DNA from: Janthinobacterium sp.
Lineage (GTDB): Bacteria > Pseudomonadota > Gammaproteobacteria > Burkholderiales > Chitinibacteraceae
Length of the DNA stretch: 64,000 nt
Reading direction: 5' to 3'
Assembly: GCA_025360045.1 (NCBI GenBank)
Contig: JANYCY010000046.1
Location: 62,001-126,000 of the forward strand
The position numbers and the translations under genes were made by a program. Each line of letters opens with the position of its first letter. The first letter of the stretch is position 1. The notes below the pieces were generated by a model. That model was not told where the DNA came from. It searched no databases and saw only the letters and a list, made by a program, of their open reading frames with translations. Shown one piece after another: positions 18,188 through 25,533 of the stretch.

Positions 18188-18607
18188 TTAGTCCGTAATT
18201 AATAACTGAGCAGGGCGGCTGCGGTAAGCACAATAGCCGGGGCGCGGGCCGATCTGTGGATGGTTGCGACAGGTATTGGGGCGATTCTTATAGATAGTGC
18301 AGAGGCGTGTTTTTAAATCTAAATAACGACAATCACCATTGGCTTTACGTTTTAGGGTGTAAATGCTGTTTTTAAAGTTAAAGTGATCAATGATGCCCGC
18401 TTTAGTTAAACGCTTAGCGATTTGCTTAGGCGGCTCGCCTTCTGCTTCAAACGCATCCACTAGATTCATACGCACTAAATCGCTGAGTTTTACTTCAACT
18501 GGCAAGGTGCAACAGGAGGATTGGCAGTTTTTGCAGAGTTCATCGCGAAATTTAATCCAAGTAGCTGGATTGTCGGCATGGGCGTGATAAATCAAAGGGA
18601 TTGTCAT
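18188..18607 (-). CDS. YkgJ-family cysteine-cluster protein
   Basis: A 139-residue member of the CxxCxxCC family (putative Zn/Fe chelation): LCKNCQSSCCTLPVEV near the N-terminus, CRYLDLKTRLCTIYKNRPNTCRNHP in the second half, and a final CAY. I used ATG 18607 (MTIPLIYHAH), which starts just before the conserved core; a longer frame to GTG 18706 is open and has a possible AAGG site, but the extra 33 residues look unlike the family. Function is unknown; such proteins may bind or deliver metal. Confidence 0.8.
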   Translation of the reverse strand: MTIPLIYHAHADNPATWIKFRDELCKNCQSSCCTLPVEVKLSDLVRMNLVDAFEAEGEPPKQIAKRLTKAGIIDHFNFKNSIYTLKRKANGDCRYLDLKTRLCTIYKNRPNTCRNHPQIGPRPGYCAYRSRPAQLLITD

Positions 18608-18830
18608 AAAGAGGAGGCTAAGCTGGCTATCGGGAAGGGGGCGTATTTTGCCTGTTTTTTGAGCACTTAGGCAGATAAATCGATATTTGGTACAGTGAGT
18701 CTTCACTTGTGCCTTGCGCAGTTAGGCAAAACACCGCATTCTTCGCCCTTGGTTTTTTTAGCCTGAGGCAGGCAATCGGCTTGTTTTAGCGACACTGGCT
18801 TATGTGCTACAGATTGAATGAGGGATCCGT

Positions 18831-19103
18831 ATGTTAAGTAAATTTCAGCTGTATAAATTAGACGGGTTTAAATCCGACGAACAAAATAGAAAAGAGCGTA
18901 CTCCGGGACGCTTTGGACAGGAAGCGGTGAAAGTAATGGATAAGCGCGAACAACGTAAAGCAGATCAAGCAGCAGGTTTAGTGCCGTTTGCAGTAAAACT
19001 CAACGGTGATTTGATCAAAGAATTGCACGCAGCGGCAGAGCAGCGTGGTGTGAACATGGCTGATTTGGTTGCAGAACTATTGAAGAAAGGTTTACAGGCG
19101 TAA
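18831..19103 (+). CDS. Small conserved hypothetical protein (possible ribbon-helix-helix)
   Basis: A 90-residue protein, strongly charged. The C-terminal half (LVPFAVKLNGDLIKELHAAAEQRGVNMADLVAELLKKGL) looks like a ribbon-helix-helix DNA-binding module: one short strand followed by two helices. GAGGG precedes ATG 18831 and a strong terminator follows, so it appears to be a monocistronic gene. No partner toxin gene is adjacent, so an antitoxin role is not supported. Confidence 0.65.
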   Translation: MLSKFQLYKLDGFKSDEQNRKERTPGRFGQEAVKVMDKREQRKADQAAGLVPFAVKLNGDLIKELHAAAEQRGVNMADLVAELLKKGLQA

Positions 19104-19126
19104 TTTTTGGCCTGAAAGTCAACGAG

Positions 19127-19153
19127 GGGCAGCTAAGGCTGCCCTTTTTTTTT
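19127..19153 (+). terminator. Rho-independent terminator
   Basis: GGGCAGC / GCTGCCC stem, TAAG loop, followed by nine T. It ends the small RHH-like gene's transcript. Confidence 0.93.
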
Positions 19154-19158
19154 GCTCT

Positions 19159-19562
19159 GTCTGCATTAACAGTTGAAACATAATTGAGTGGATACTTACG
19201 TTTTTATAGGGTGTGCAAGTCGTTTTTCTTGCGCACCGCTTTTACCATGTAAGCAAAAAGACTTTTTTAGTGCCTTCGGCACGTTGATTTTGGAGCGGTA
19301 GTCACCGCGGGGCCTTCCTTTCTTGTACGGCCAAGAAACGAAGCCAAGCCGCAACCTCATAAGCACGAAATCCCCTCGCTGCGGACAATCGAGGCGGCTG
19401 CGGGACTCCCTCGTGGCGCTCGCTCAAACAGGATCAAAGAAACCCCGCCCGCTTGTTCCTCGCTTCGGCGTGCTTCAAGGGGAGGATTTAAGCTCCTTGC
19501 ATAGCGCATATTTATTGCATTCCCTTTAAAATAAAAAAACTTCTCAACTGTTAACGCAGACA
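19159..19562. mobile_element. 404-bp non-coding element bounded by 19-bp inverted repeats (MITE-like)
   Basis: TGTCTGCATTAACAGTTGA at 19159-19177 is mirrored at 19544-19562 (its complement is TGTCTGCGTTAACAGTTGA, one mismatch). The interior carries a half copy of repeat family B (19207-19237) and GC-rich hairpin-forming sequence around TTTCTTGTACGGCCAAGAAA (about 19318-19337). The 68-codon frame at 19323-19529 is probably an accident of this composition. I see no transposase. The 19155-19665 stretch has no other gene. Confidence 0.55.
19207..19237. repeat. Intergenic repeat, family B, half copy
   Basis: TAGGGTGTGCAAGTCGTTTT continuing to GCGCACC, identical over 31 bases to the left arm of the copy at 10756. 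The right arm is missing. Confidence 0.75.
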
Positions 19563-19665
19563 TCGCTTTTTTTTGTCAGCGCTTTTAGGTGGCGTGTATT
19601 TTAAAAAGGCTAGCTTGAGCTTAAAGTGCTAAAGTCCGTAAACGCAAAATATTGGATTTGAGATT

Positions 19666-21003
19666 ATGGCTAAGCCTAGGGTAGAGAGGGCACCAAAATT
19701 TGATTTGGTGAGTGTTGATTTCCCTATGCTGCAAAAGTATCTGCCTTTATATGATTTAACCGATAGTAAGGGCCGCTACCTGCATTGGGACAAGTTAAAA
19801 TGGCGAGTTCCTCGGGATGAGGCGCAAAATATTTGGTTTGCGATTAAGTTTCAGCGCTTTATACAGATGAAAGAAGTTGCTTTATTTGATGAGCAAGGCG
19901 AATCGTTCAGCTACTGCATTCCTAACTCGATGGAAGCCAAGCTGCATCAGGTGATTAAAACGGCAGGCGGCAGTGTGGCCGTGGTGGCGGGTATGGCGGC
20001 CACCATGCAGATTCAGGCCAAGTTTTTGGTGTCTTCCCTGATTATGGAAGAAGCAATCAGTAGCGCCCAGCTAGAAGGGGCGGCGACTACGCGTGAAGTC
20101 GCCAAGAAAATGCTGGAGGACGAAAGAGCACCGCTCAATGAAGACGAGCGGATGATTCTAAATAATTTCTTTTTACTTAAAAAAGCCGAAAAAAGCGGCA
20201 AAGAAGAATTAACCGTCGATTTAATCTTAGATTTTCACCGAGTCGCCACAGAGGGCACAAGCGGCAATAGCGTGTTACCCGGCCAACTCAGGGTTGCCGA
20301 TGATATTTATGTGGAAGACGGTAGCGGTGGCATTGCCCATCAGCCACCTAAACACGAATTAATCCCTGAGCGACTACAAGCACTCTGCGACTTTGCCAAT
20401 GCTAATCATTCTGGCTTGGATGGCTGCGAGTTTATTGCGCCGGTCGTTAAAGCCATTATTCTGCATTTTATGCTGGGCTATGAGCACCCATTTAGAGATG
20501 GCAATGGCAGAACGGCAAGGGCTTTATTTTATTGGTATATGCTGAAGAATGAGTACGATCTTTTTAAATATATATCGATCAGTAAATTACTGAAAGATAG
20601 CCCTAAGGATTATGGCTTATCTTATCTTTATACCGAAACAGACCAAAATGACTTAACCTATTTTATTGATTACCAGTTGGACATGATTATTAAGGCATTT
20701 GATGAGCTGAAAAAATATCTTGAAGAGAAAACACAAGAGTTTAATCAGGTGGTGGCCTTGTTAGAAAAATCGAGATTTGGCCAGTCACTCAATTTTGTGC
20801 AAAAAGATATCATTAAAAAAGCGACTAAATCACCGGGTCGATATTTTTCTGTTAAAGAAATTGCCAGTGATTATGGGATTGCCGACAATTCAGCCAGAAG
20901 CTATTTAAATAAATTGGCCGAGTATCGCCTGCTATTGCCGAGTAAAGATGGCAGAAGCACCTTATATATTGCGCCTTCTGATTTATTGCAAAGATTGGTT
21001 TAA
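19666..21003 (+). CDS. Fic-domain protein with inhibitory motif and winged-helix C-terminus
   Basis: A 445-residue Fic protein, likely an AMP-transferase. The catalytic motif HPFRDGNGRTAR (His274 to Arg285) is complete. An N-terminal inhibitory helix motif S/T-x-x-x-E-G is seen at Ser133-Gly138 (SAQLEG), which makes this a class II, self-inhibited Fic enzyme in which the Glu blocks ATP gamma-phosphate binding. Residues about 375-445 look like a winged helix (FSVKEIASDYGIADNSARSYLNKLAEYRLL). No antitoxin-like gene is adjacent. Target protein unknown. Confidence 0.9.
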   Translation: MAKPRVERAPKFDLVSVDFPMLQKYLPLYDLTDSKGRYLHWDKLKWRVPRDEAQNIWFAIKFQRFIQMKEVALFDEQGESFSYCIPNSMEAKLHQVIKTAGGSVAVVAGMAATMQIQAKFLVSSLIMEEAISSAQLEGAATTREVAKKMLEDERAPLNEDERMILNNFFLLKKAEKSGKEELTVDLILDFHRVATEGTSGNSVLPGQLRVADDIYVEDGSGGIAHQPPKHELIPERLQALCDFANANHSGLDGCEFIAPVVKAIILHFMLGYEHPFRDGNGRTARALFYWYMLKNEYDLFKYISISKLLKDSPKDYGLSYLYTETDQNDLTYFIDYQLDMIIKAFDELKKYLEEKTQEFNQVVALLEKSRFGQSLNFVQKDIIKKATKSPGRYFSVKEIASDYGIADNSARSYLNKLAEYRLLLPSKDGRSTLYIAPSDLLQRLV

Positions 21004-21035
21004 ACGCTGCTGATTTGCAAGCTTTGCAATATTCA

Positions 21036-21075
21036 TAGGGTGGGTGAAATCCGCGAAATACGCGGGCCTCACCCC
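21036..21075. repeat. Intergenic repeat, family A, divergent copy
   Basis: TAGGGTGGGTGAAATCCGCG with the partial mirror CGCGGGCCTCACCCC. Downstream, CCTATCAACTTAAG (21079) pairs imperfectly with AATTGATAGG (21116-21125), echoing the ends of the element at 28044. Confidence 0.6.
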
Positions 21076-21120
21076 AGTCCTATCAACTTAAGCTTATGCC
21101 ATTGGGTAAATTGGAATTGA

Positions 21121-21190
21121 TAGGGTGCACAACGACGAAGTCGTTGCGCACCGAAAAACGGTGCGCAAGAAAAACAACTTGCACACCCTA
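21121..21190. repeat. Intergenic repeat, family B, inverted copy
   Basis: Complement of the 10756 copy: it starts TAGGGTGCACAACGACGAAG and ends AACTTGCACACCCTA. The GTGCGCA arms flank a short A-rich centre, forming a long imperfect hairpin. The 21004-21299 gap holds only these repeats. Confidence 0.75.
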
Positions 21191-21299
21191 TAAAACCCCA
21201 TCTTTGCCTTTGATCTTAAATTTATAGGATTATGTTTCACCCACCCTGCACGATTTACTTTGTATGGTATTGAATTGGTTTGATGTGCTTAGGGTATAA

Positions 21300-21327
21300 A
21301 AAACGGGAAGCCTAGGCTTCCCGTTTT
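21300..21327 (-). terminator. Terminator after ettA
   Basis: A 28-base perfect palindrome, AAAACGGGAAGCCT and its mirror, just beyond the ettA stop. Both strands end in runs of T. Confidence 0.88.
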
Positions 21328-21332
21328 GTTTT

Positions 21333-23003
21333 TTAGCGGCTAATTGGTTTGTAGCGAATACGTTTTGGTTTTGCGCCTTCTTCACCCAAACGTTTTTTCT
21401 TATCGGCTTCGTATTCTTGATAGTTGCCGTCAAAGAACTGCCATTTTGAATCGCCTTCACACGCTAAGATGTGCGTAGCAATGCGATCCAAGAACCAGCG
21501 ATCGTGCGAGATCACCAGCACGCAACCGGCGAATTCCAACAGCGCATCTTCCAGCGCGCGCAGGGTTTCGATATCCAGATCGTTAGATGGCTCATCCAGT
21601 AGCAAGACATTGCCGCCAGAAATCAGCGTTTTAGCCAGATGCAAACGGCCACGCTCACCACCGGATAATTGGCTGACTATTTTTGCTTGATCCGCGCCCT
21701 TAAAGTTAAAGCGACCGATGTAAGCGCGGCTGGATGTTTCGTAACGGCCAACCGTCAGAATGTCATGCCCGCCAGAAATCACCTCAAACACCGATTTATT
21801 GCCATCGCCCAGCGAATCACGATTTTGGTCAACATAAGCCATTTTAGTGGTCGTGCCGATCTTTACCGTGCCGCTATCTGGCTGTTCTAAACCAGCCAGC
21901 ATTTTAAATAGCGTGGATTTACCCGCGCCGTTTGGCCCGATAATCCCAACAATTGCGCCAGGTGGTACACGGAAGCTTAAATCATCAATCAGCAAGCGAT
22001 CGCCAAAGGCTTTGCTCACGTTTTCGAATTCAATCACTTCATTACCTAAGCGCTCTGCCACGGGAATAAAGATTTCCTGTGTTTCATTTTGCTTTTGATA
22101 ATCTTGGCTATTCAGTTCTTCAAAACGGGCAATCCGTGATTTAGATTTAGCCTGACGCGCTTTAGGATTCTGACGAACCCATTCCAATTCTTTCTTAATG
22201 GTTTTTTGGCGCGCAGATTCTTGGTTTTCTTCGGTTTTTAAACGCGCTTGCTTTTGATCTAGCCAGCTAGAGTAATTGCCTTTCCAAGGAATACCGTGTC
22301 CACGATCCAGCTCTAAAATCCACTCAGCCGCGTTATCTAAGAAATAGCGATCGTGGGTAACGGCCACCACAGTGCCAGGGAAGCGGCACAGGAATTGCTC
22401 TAGCCAATCGACTGATTCAGCATCCAAGTGATTGGTTGGCTCGTCCAGCAGCAACATATCAGGTTTGGAAAGCAATAGCTTACACAGCGCCACGCGGCGC
22501 TTTTCACCACCAGACAGATTGCCAATGATGGCATCCCAAGGCGGCAGGCGCAGCGCATCGCCCGCGATTTCTAATTGCAGCTCGGCATTGTCGCCAGAGC
22601 TAGCCGAAATAATAGCTTCTAAACGCGCTTGCTCTTCGGCCAGCGCATCAAAATCAGCATCAGGCTCGGCATAGGCCACGTAAACGGCTTCTAGCTTGGC
22701 TTGCGCTTCAAACACTTCGCCAAGGCCAGATTCCACTTCTTCACGCACTGTTTTAAGTGGATCAAGCTGTGGTTCTTGCGGCAAATAACCGATATTCAGG
22801 CCAGGCATAGGCGTGGCTTCGCCAATAATATCTTTATCAATACCGGCCATAATTTTAAGCACGGTCGATTTACCCGAGCCATTTAAACCTAAAACACCAA
22901 TTTTGGCGCCGGGGAAAAAACTCAGCGAGATATCTTTTAAAATTTGGCGCTTCGGCGGGACAATTTTCCCGACCCGATTCATGCTGAAAACATATTGAGC
23001 CAT
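21333..23003 (-). CDS. ettA: Energy-dependent translational throttle protein EttA
   Basis: A 556-residue ABC-F protein that binds the ribosomal E site and couples elongation start to the ATP/ADP ratio; it has no membrane domain. Two ABC cassettes are seen: Walker A LGLNGSGKST with signature NLSGGEKRRVALC and Walker B MLLLDEPTNHLD, then Walker A IGPNGAGKST with LSGGERGRLHLA and VLLLDEPSNDLD. The family linker (RQNPKARQAKSKSRIARFEEL) lies between them. Length and motifs fit EttA rather than Uup. It stands alone between repeats and the integron array. Confidence 0.96.
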   Translation of the reverse strand: MAQYVFSMNRVGKIVPPKRQILKDISLSFFPGAKIGVLGLNGSGKSTVLKIMAGIDKDIIGEATPMPGLNIGYLPQEPQLDPLKTVREEVESGLGEVFEAQAKLEAVYVAYAEPDADFDALAEEQARLEAIISASSGDNAELQLEIAGDALRLPPWDAIIGNLSGGEKRRVALCKLLLSKPDMLLLDEPTNHLDAESVDWLEQFLCRFPGTVVAVTHDRYFLDNAAEWILELDRGHGIPWKGNYSSWLDQKQARLKTEENQESARQKTIKKELEWVRQNPKARQAKSKSRIARFEELNSQDYQKQNETQEIFIPVAERLGNEVIEFENVSKAFGDRLLIDDLSFRVPPGAIVGIIGPNGAGKSTLFKMLAGLEQPDSGTVKIGTTTKMAYVDQNRDSLGDGNKSVFEVISGGHDILTVGRYETSSRAYIGRFNFKGADQAKIVSQLSGGERGRLHLAKTLISGGNVLLLDEPSNDLDIETLRALEDALLEFAGCVLVISHDRWFLDRIATHILACEGDSKWQFFDGNYQEYEADKKKRLGEEGAKPKRIRYKPISR

Positions 23004-23187
23004 TTGTTTTCCTTAAGTTAAGGGAGTGAATAGTTTGCGGGCAGCGATGAGTTTTCTGCCAATGGGCATAAGCATAACATTCATGCCCAATAAACACTGC
23101 TTTGGCAGGCGTTTTGTAATGAAAAGAGTGGCGCAGAATGGGTATGTACGCGCTACTGAATGAGCGGTTCGAAGGCGTAGCGCCCAC

Positions 23188-24039
23188 TCATTCTTCCTTG
23201 ATGGCGTTCAGCGACTGCCGAAGGCCGTCCGCTGGAACTAAGGGGGAAGCTGTTGATAGGAAGCGCATCCAGATGGGAGCTAGGTTCTGGTGATAAGACG
23301 ACTCAATAGCTTGCGAGAAGGCGGTCTTGGCTTCAATGGCTCTGAGCATCTTTTCGAATGCAATAGGGTCACTATCGCGCATGAAGCCAACGAACAGGGA
23401 CGCTTGCCTGTAGTACATGTGCGGACCGAGCCCGTAGGAGGAGGCACTCTTCGGAAAAAGTAGCCATTGCGAGCCCTCGGGCTCAAATTGTTTCCCCTGA
23501 CTGAGTGCGACGGCGGCATCTTCTGATGTTACGGTTTCAGCGCCACCGCCATCAGATACCAAGGTAGCAAGGCCCTCATGAAACCAGCTGGGTACATGTG
23601 CCCAAGCGATGGAGCCCATTTGAAGCTGTAGGTTCAGATGCGAAAGCTCGTGAGTGAGGATACCTCTGGTGCGCTCGGGAGTAGATAGCAGCTTGGGCGA
23701 TAGATTCAGCCTGCCAAGCGAAACCGCGCCATCGGCATAAGCGAGGGCGCCGCTGTGCGACGCGAAGCTTTCGCGGCTGGCATAGGTGTAGATAATGATC
23801 GGTGATGCAAACGTAGAAAACTGCGCCTTCTCAACAACGTCGATAGCTTGTGGAAGAAGGGGGACGATGCGCTTTGCAAGCGTTTCGGAGCCAGGCTCGC
23901 ACATGATTCTAGGATCAGAAGTGCATGGAGCAAATGCACTCTTGGATTGCGCCAATGCAGTTGCAACACGAGCGAGAGTGCAGCCACTCAATACAAACGA
24001 GGTAATAACAAGAGCTGCGATATACCTTGGCATGTGCAT
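23188..24039 (-). CDS. Putative lipoprotein metallopeptidase (gluzincin-like), distal cassette gene
   Basis: A secreted lipoprotein: hydrophobic signal ending in the lipobox LSGC about 20 residues from the start (MHMPRYIAALVITSFVLSGC). The mature part has a zincin motif HELSH and, 25 residues on, HEGLAT, giving the His-His-Glu pattern of gluzincins in the peptidase MA-like group. It is likely an envelope zinc peptidase with unknown substrate. ATG 24039 or 24033 is preferred; an open frame to 24117 would translate a broken attC. It is the leftmost gene of the integron array and I see no convincing attC after its stop. Confidence 0.65.
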   Translation of the reverse strand: MHMPRYIAALVITSFVLSGCTLARVATALAQSKSAFAPCTSDPRIMCEPGSETLAKRIVPLLPQAIDVVEKAQFSTFASPIIIYTYASRESFASHSGALAYADGAVSLGRLNLSPKLLSTPERTRGILTHELSHLNLQLQMGSIAWAHVPSWFHEGLATLVSDGGGAETVTSEDAAVALSQGKQFEPEGSQWLLFPKSASSYGLGPHMYYRQASLFVGFMRDSDPIAFEKMLRAIEAKTAFSQAIESSYHQNLAPIWMRFLSTASPLVPADGLRQSLNAIKEE

Positions 24040-24045
24040 GAGTAA

Positions 24046-24112
24046 CCACGTGCATTTTAAACAAAAAGCCGCAGGTTCTGGCCAGTTTGCTTGATTAAGA
24101 TTAGTTTTAGGG
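24046..24112 (-). other. attC remnant (right arm lost)
   Basis: On the - strand, ATCAAGCAAACTGGCCAGAA then TGCGGCTTTTTGTTTAAA match the left half and loop of the intact attC at 25952-26041. The R'' core is degraded to CCCTAAA and the right arm (GGCCAGCTGCTT to the GTTAG core) is missing. The metallopeptidase gene begins right at the break. Confidence 0.65.
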
Positions 24113-24137
24113 CGCATCTATACCTTAACTGTTGCAC

Positions 24138-24371
24138 CTAATCTTCGATATCCTTGCCACATTTTTCACCGATACGATGACGAGAAAACTCGTCCATTGA
24201 AGCGATAAACGCACCAAGAAACCAACTCTTTATGGCTCCTTGTAAAAACTCTTTAAACTTACTGTTTTTCTCACCTTTGAATGCACTCGTTTTTCTAACC
24301 AAAACAACAATATGGTTCGTATCGATACCACAAGTAGAGCAATTACATATTTCAGCGGTATGTTGCATCAT
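24138..24371 (-). CDS. Hypothetical cassette protein with Cys pairs
   Basis: A 77-residue protein, unrecognised. It contains CNCSTCG near the N-terminus and EKCGKD near the C-terminus, which could together bind a metal ion, around a Lys/Phe-rich middle (FKEFLQGAIKSWFLGAFIASM). ATG 24371 or 24368 is the start; the start lies only seven bases after a truncated attC, and another attC remnant follows the stop. It is therefore best read as an integron-cassette gene whose boundaries have been damaged. Confidence 0.5.
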   Translation of the reverse strand: MMQHTAEICNCSTCGIDTNHIVVLVRKTSAFKGEKNSKFKEFLQGAIKSWFLGAFIASMDEFSRHRIGEKCGKDIED

Positions 24372-24678
24372 GTTTTTCTTTGAATGCCATGTTAGGCGTA
24401 TTGCCGCTGCACAAAAAATAAATAAGCACGCCGAGAAAACAGTAATTAATCGTGGTCTGTCCCCAATGCTGCAATGCTGTTACATCATTTAAGCTAAGGG
24501 TATTGGCAATCTTGAAGCCTTTCTCTGAATCTAAGCTAATAGAATATGATTCACGATCATTTAGGCTGAACGAATAGATATTTTGGTTTTCCTCTTTGGC
24601 AAGTGGGTTAATTGCATTAAACCGTTGCTCTATTTGAGGTACAAAATGTTGATTTTTGGTTGCATCCTGCAAATTCAC
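24352..24678 (-). CDS. Truncated DUF4238-like protein, chimeric cassette
   Basis: The first ~75 residues (ATKNQHFVPQIEQRFNAIN, ENQNIYSFSLNDRE, then ISLDSEKGFKIANTLSLND) resemble the N-terminus of DUF4238-type proteins, which are normally several hundred residues. The rest is unrelated: its DNA, TTTGTGCAGCGGCAATACGC and following, matches the 3' end of cassettes 2 and 4 and runs through an attC core. So a gene start has been joined to the tail of another cassette, probably by deletion. GTG 24678 has GGAGAG seven bases upstream and starts 19 bases into the cassette. It overlaps the next gene by 20 bases. Probably non-functional. Confidence 0.45.
   Translation of the reverse strand: MNLQDATKNQHFVPQIEQRFNAINPLAKEENQNIYSFSLNDRESYSISLDSEKGFKIANTLSLNDVTALQHWGQTTINYCFLGVLIYFLCSGNTPNMAFKEKHDATYR
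24380..24397 (-). other. attC remnant (only R'' and first stem bases kept)
   Basis: On the - strand GCCTAACATGGCATTCAA is the same start as the intact attC at 25253-25236, after which the sequence diverges abruptly into the next gene. No matching R' core is present at the expected distance. Confidence 0.6.
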
Positions 24679-24696
24679 ACCAAACTCTCCATTGGC

Positions 24697-24765
24697 TTAT
24701 AACGTTTGACATGAGAGGCTCGACCCGGCTTGCCGGGGCGAGTCCTCTCGATGGAAGGGTTAGGC
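24697..24765 (-). other. attC site of cassette 5
   Basis: - strand: R'' GCCTAAC (24765-24759), stem GAGAGGACTCG, GC-rich loop, mirror CCTCTCATG, and R' GTTATAA (24703-24697). The R' departs from the GTTRRRY consensus, but the paired arms are clear and the DUF4260 gene's stop lies within R''. Confidence 0.75.
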
Positions 24766-25149
24766 GTCGGATTTGGCACGCCCGATGCGACCTAGATGGG
24801 TGAACCCAAAGCCAATCGAGTACTTGAGCCCATAACCAAGTGCTCGATCCATGCCGATGTGAGCGCACCAAATGAGGCCGGCAGCTGCGAACTCGGGCAG
24901 GCTGAACAAGGCGCCGATGACCAGAACCGAAACTGCCCCGACATACGAGTGCGTGGCGTTGTAGGTAACGGCTCCAGCCCGAGCGCCTGCGAGATAACCG
25001 AAGAACGCAAGATCTGGTGCGAGAAAGAACCAGGCGAATACGGACCAGCCGAGCCCGAACTTTGCATATGCGATGACAGCTGCGACGAGGACGAAAGCCC
25101 CCTCGGCACGCAGCAAGAGTTTCACGCCGCCTGTAGCTGAACCGTGCAT
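24760..25149 (-). CDS. DUF4260 membrane protein (cassette 5)
   Basis: A 129-residue integral membrane protein with four likely membrane segments. The motifs KLLLRAEGAFVLVAAVIAY, FFLAPDLAFFGYLAG, YNATHSYV and WCAHIGMDRALGYGLKY match the DUF4260 family, which has no known function. I chose ATG 25149 (MHGSATGG) because AAGGAA lies six bases upstream and the family core begins there; a longer open frame to 25284 merely translates the preceding attC. GC content is higher than in the neighbouring cassettes, suggesting a different donor. Confidence 0.85.
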   Translation of the reverse strand: MHGSATGGVKLLLRAEGAFVLVAAVIAYAKFGLGWSVFAWFFLAPDLAFFGYLAGARAGAVTYNATHSYVGAVSVLVIGALFSLPEFAAAGLIWCAHIGMDRALGYGLKYSIGFGFTHLGRIGRAKSDA

Positions 25150-25163
25150 AGATTTCCTTCGAC

Positions 25164-25253
25164 GCCTAACGTCAAAATTAAGCAGCTGGCCTACGCTGCA
25201 ATTGGATAAAAAGCCGCACGTTCCGGCCAGTCTGCTTGAATGCCATGTTAGGC
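25164..25253 (-). other. attC site of cassette 4 (90 nt)
   Basis: R'' and R' cores GCCTAAC / GTTAGGC are perfect complements at the two ends (25164-25170, 25247-25253). The inner arms AAGCAGCTGGCC and GGCCAGTCTGCTT pair with one unpaired T, as expected for the extrahelical base that guides strand choice. Nearly identical to the attC at 25952. Confidence 0.9.
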
Positions 25254-25280
25254 GAATTGCCGCTGCACAAGAAATAAAGC

Positions 25281-25451
25281 TCACGTTTTTCGTAATGAAA
25301 CAGCAATACGAAAAAAGAAAGCCACTAAAAATATAACCGACGAATTGTAGCGTGTTAATACGGAACTAAAGAAGAAAGCTGTAAAACAGAATAAAAATAT
25401 CAATATGATTGCAACACAAACTGCCACAACAACGCGCCAACTAAAAAACAA
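25281..25451 (-). CDS. Possible small membrane peptide in cassette 4
   Basis: A 56-codon frame from TTG 25451 to TGA, encoding a very hydrophobic peptide (FFSWRVVVAVCVAIILIFLF, then a second hydrophobic run FLVAFFFRIAVSL) with a Lys/Thr end. The paralogous cassette 2 conserves the first half at protein level (VFFSWHAVVAVCVAIVLIFL) but has a stop after about 38 codons and lacks the TTG. There is no clear ribosome-binding site. It may be a small membrane protein, or the cassette may be non-coding. Confidence 0.3.
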   Translation of the reverse strand: MFFSWRVVVAVCVAIILIFLFCFTAFFFSSVLTRYNSSVIFLVAFFFRIAVSLRKT

Positions 25452-25467
25452 AACAATTGGCAGGGGT

Positions 25468-25530
25468 GCCTAACGTGGAGCTAAGGGGCTGCGCGCTTTT
25501 GCGCAGTCCCGCTTGAGCGCAGGGTTAGCA
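25468..25530 (-). other. attC site of cassette 3 (63 nt)
   Basis: - strand: R'' TGCTAAC (25530-25524), stem arms GGGACTGCGC and GCGCAGCCC around an AAAA loop, R' GTTAGGC (25474-25468). A short attC of a different type from the 90-nt sites. Confidence 0.85.
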
Positions 25531-25533
25531 GTT

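Noticed and set aside
19323-19529. 68-codon frame inside the 404-bp island
   Set aside because: Composition and hairpin structure suggest a non-coding repeat; such frames are typical spurious calls.
23020-23190. A sixth attC downstream of the metallopeptidase gene
   Set aside because: Only a GAATGAG/CTCATTC stem and a distant GTTATGC were seen; spacing and arms do not make a convincing attC.
24760-25284. Long form of the DUF4260 protein (174 residues)
   Set aside because: The extra 45 residues translate an attC site; ATG 25149 has a good ribosome-binding site.
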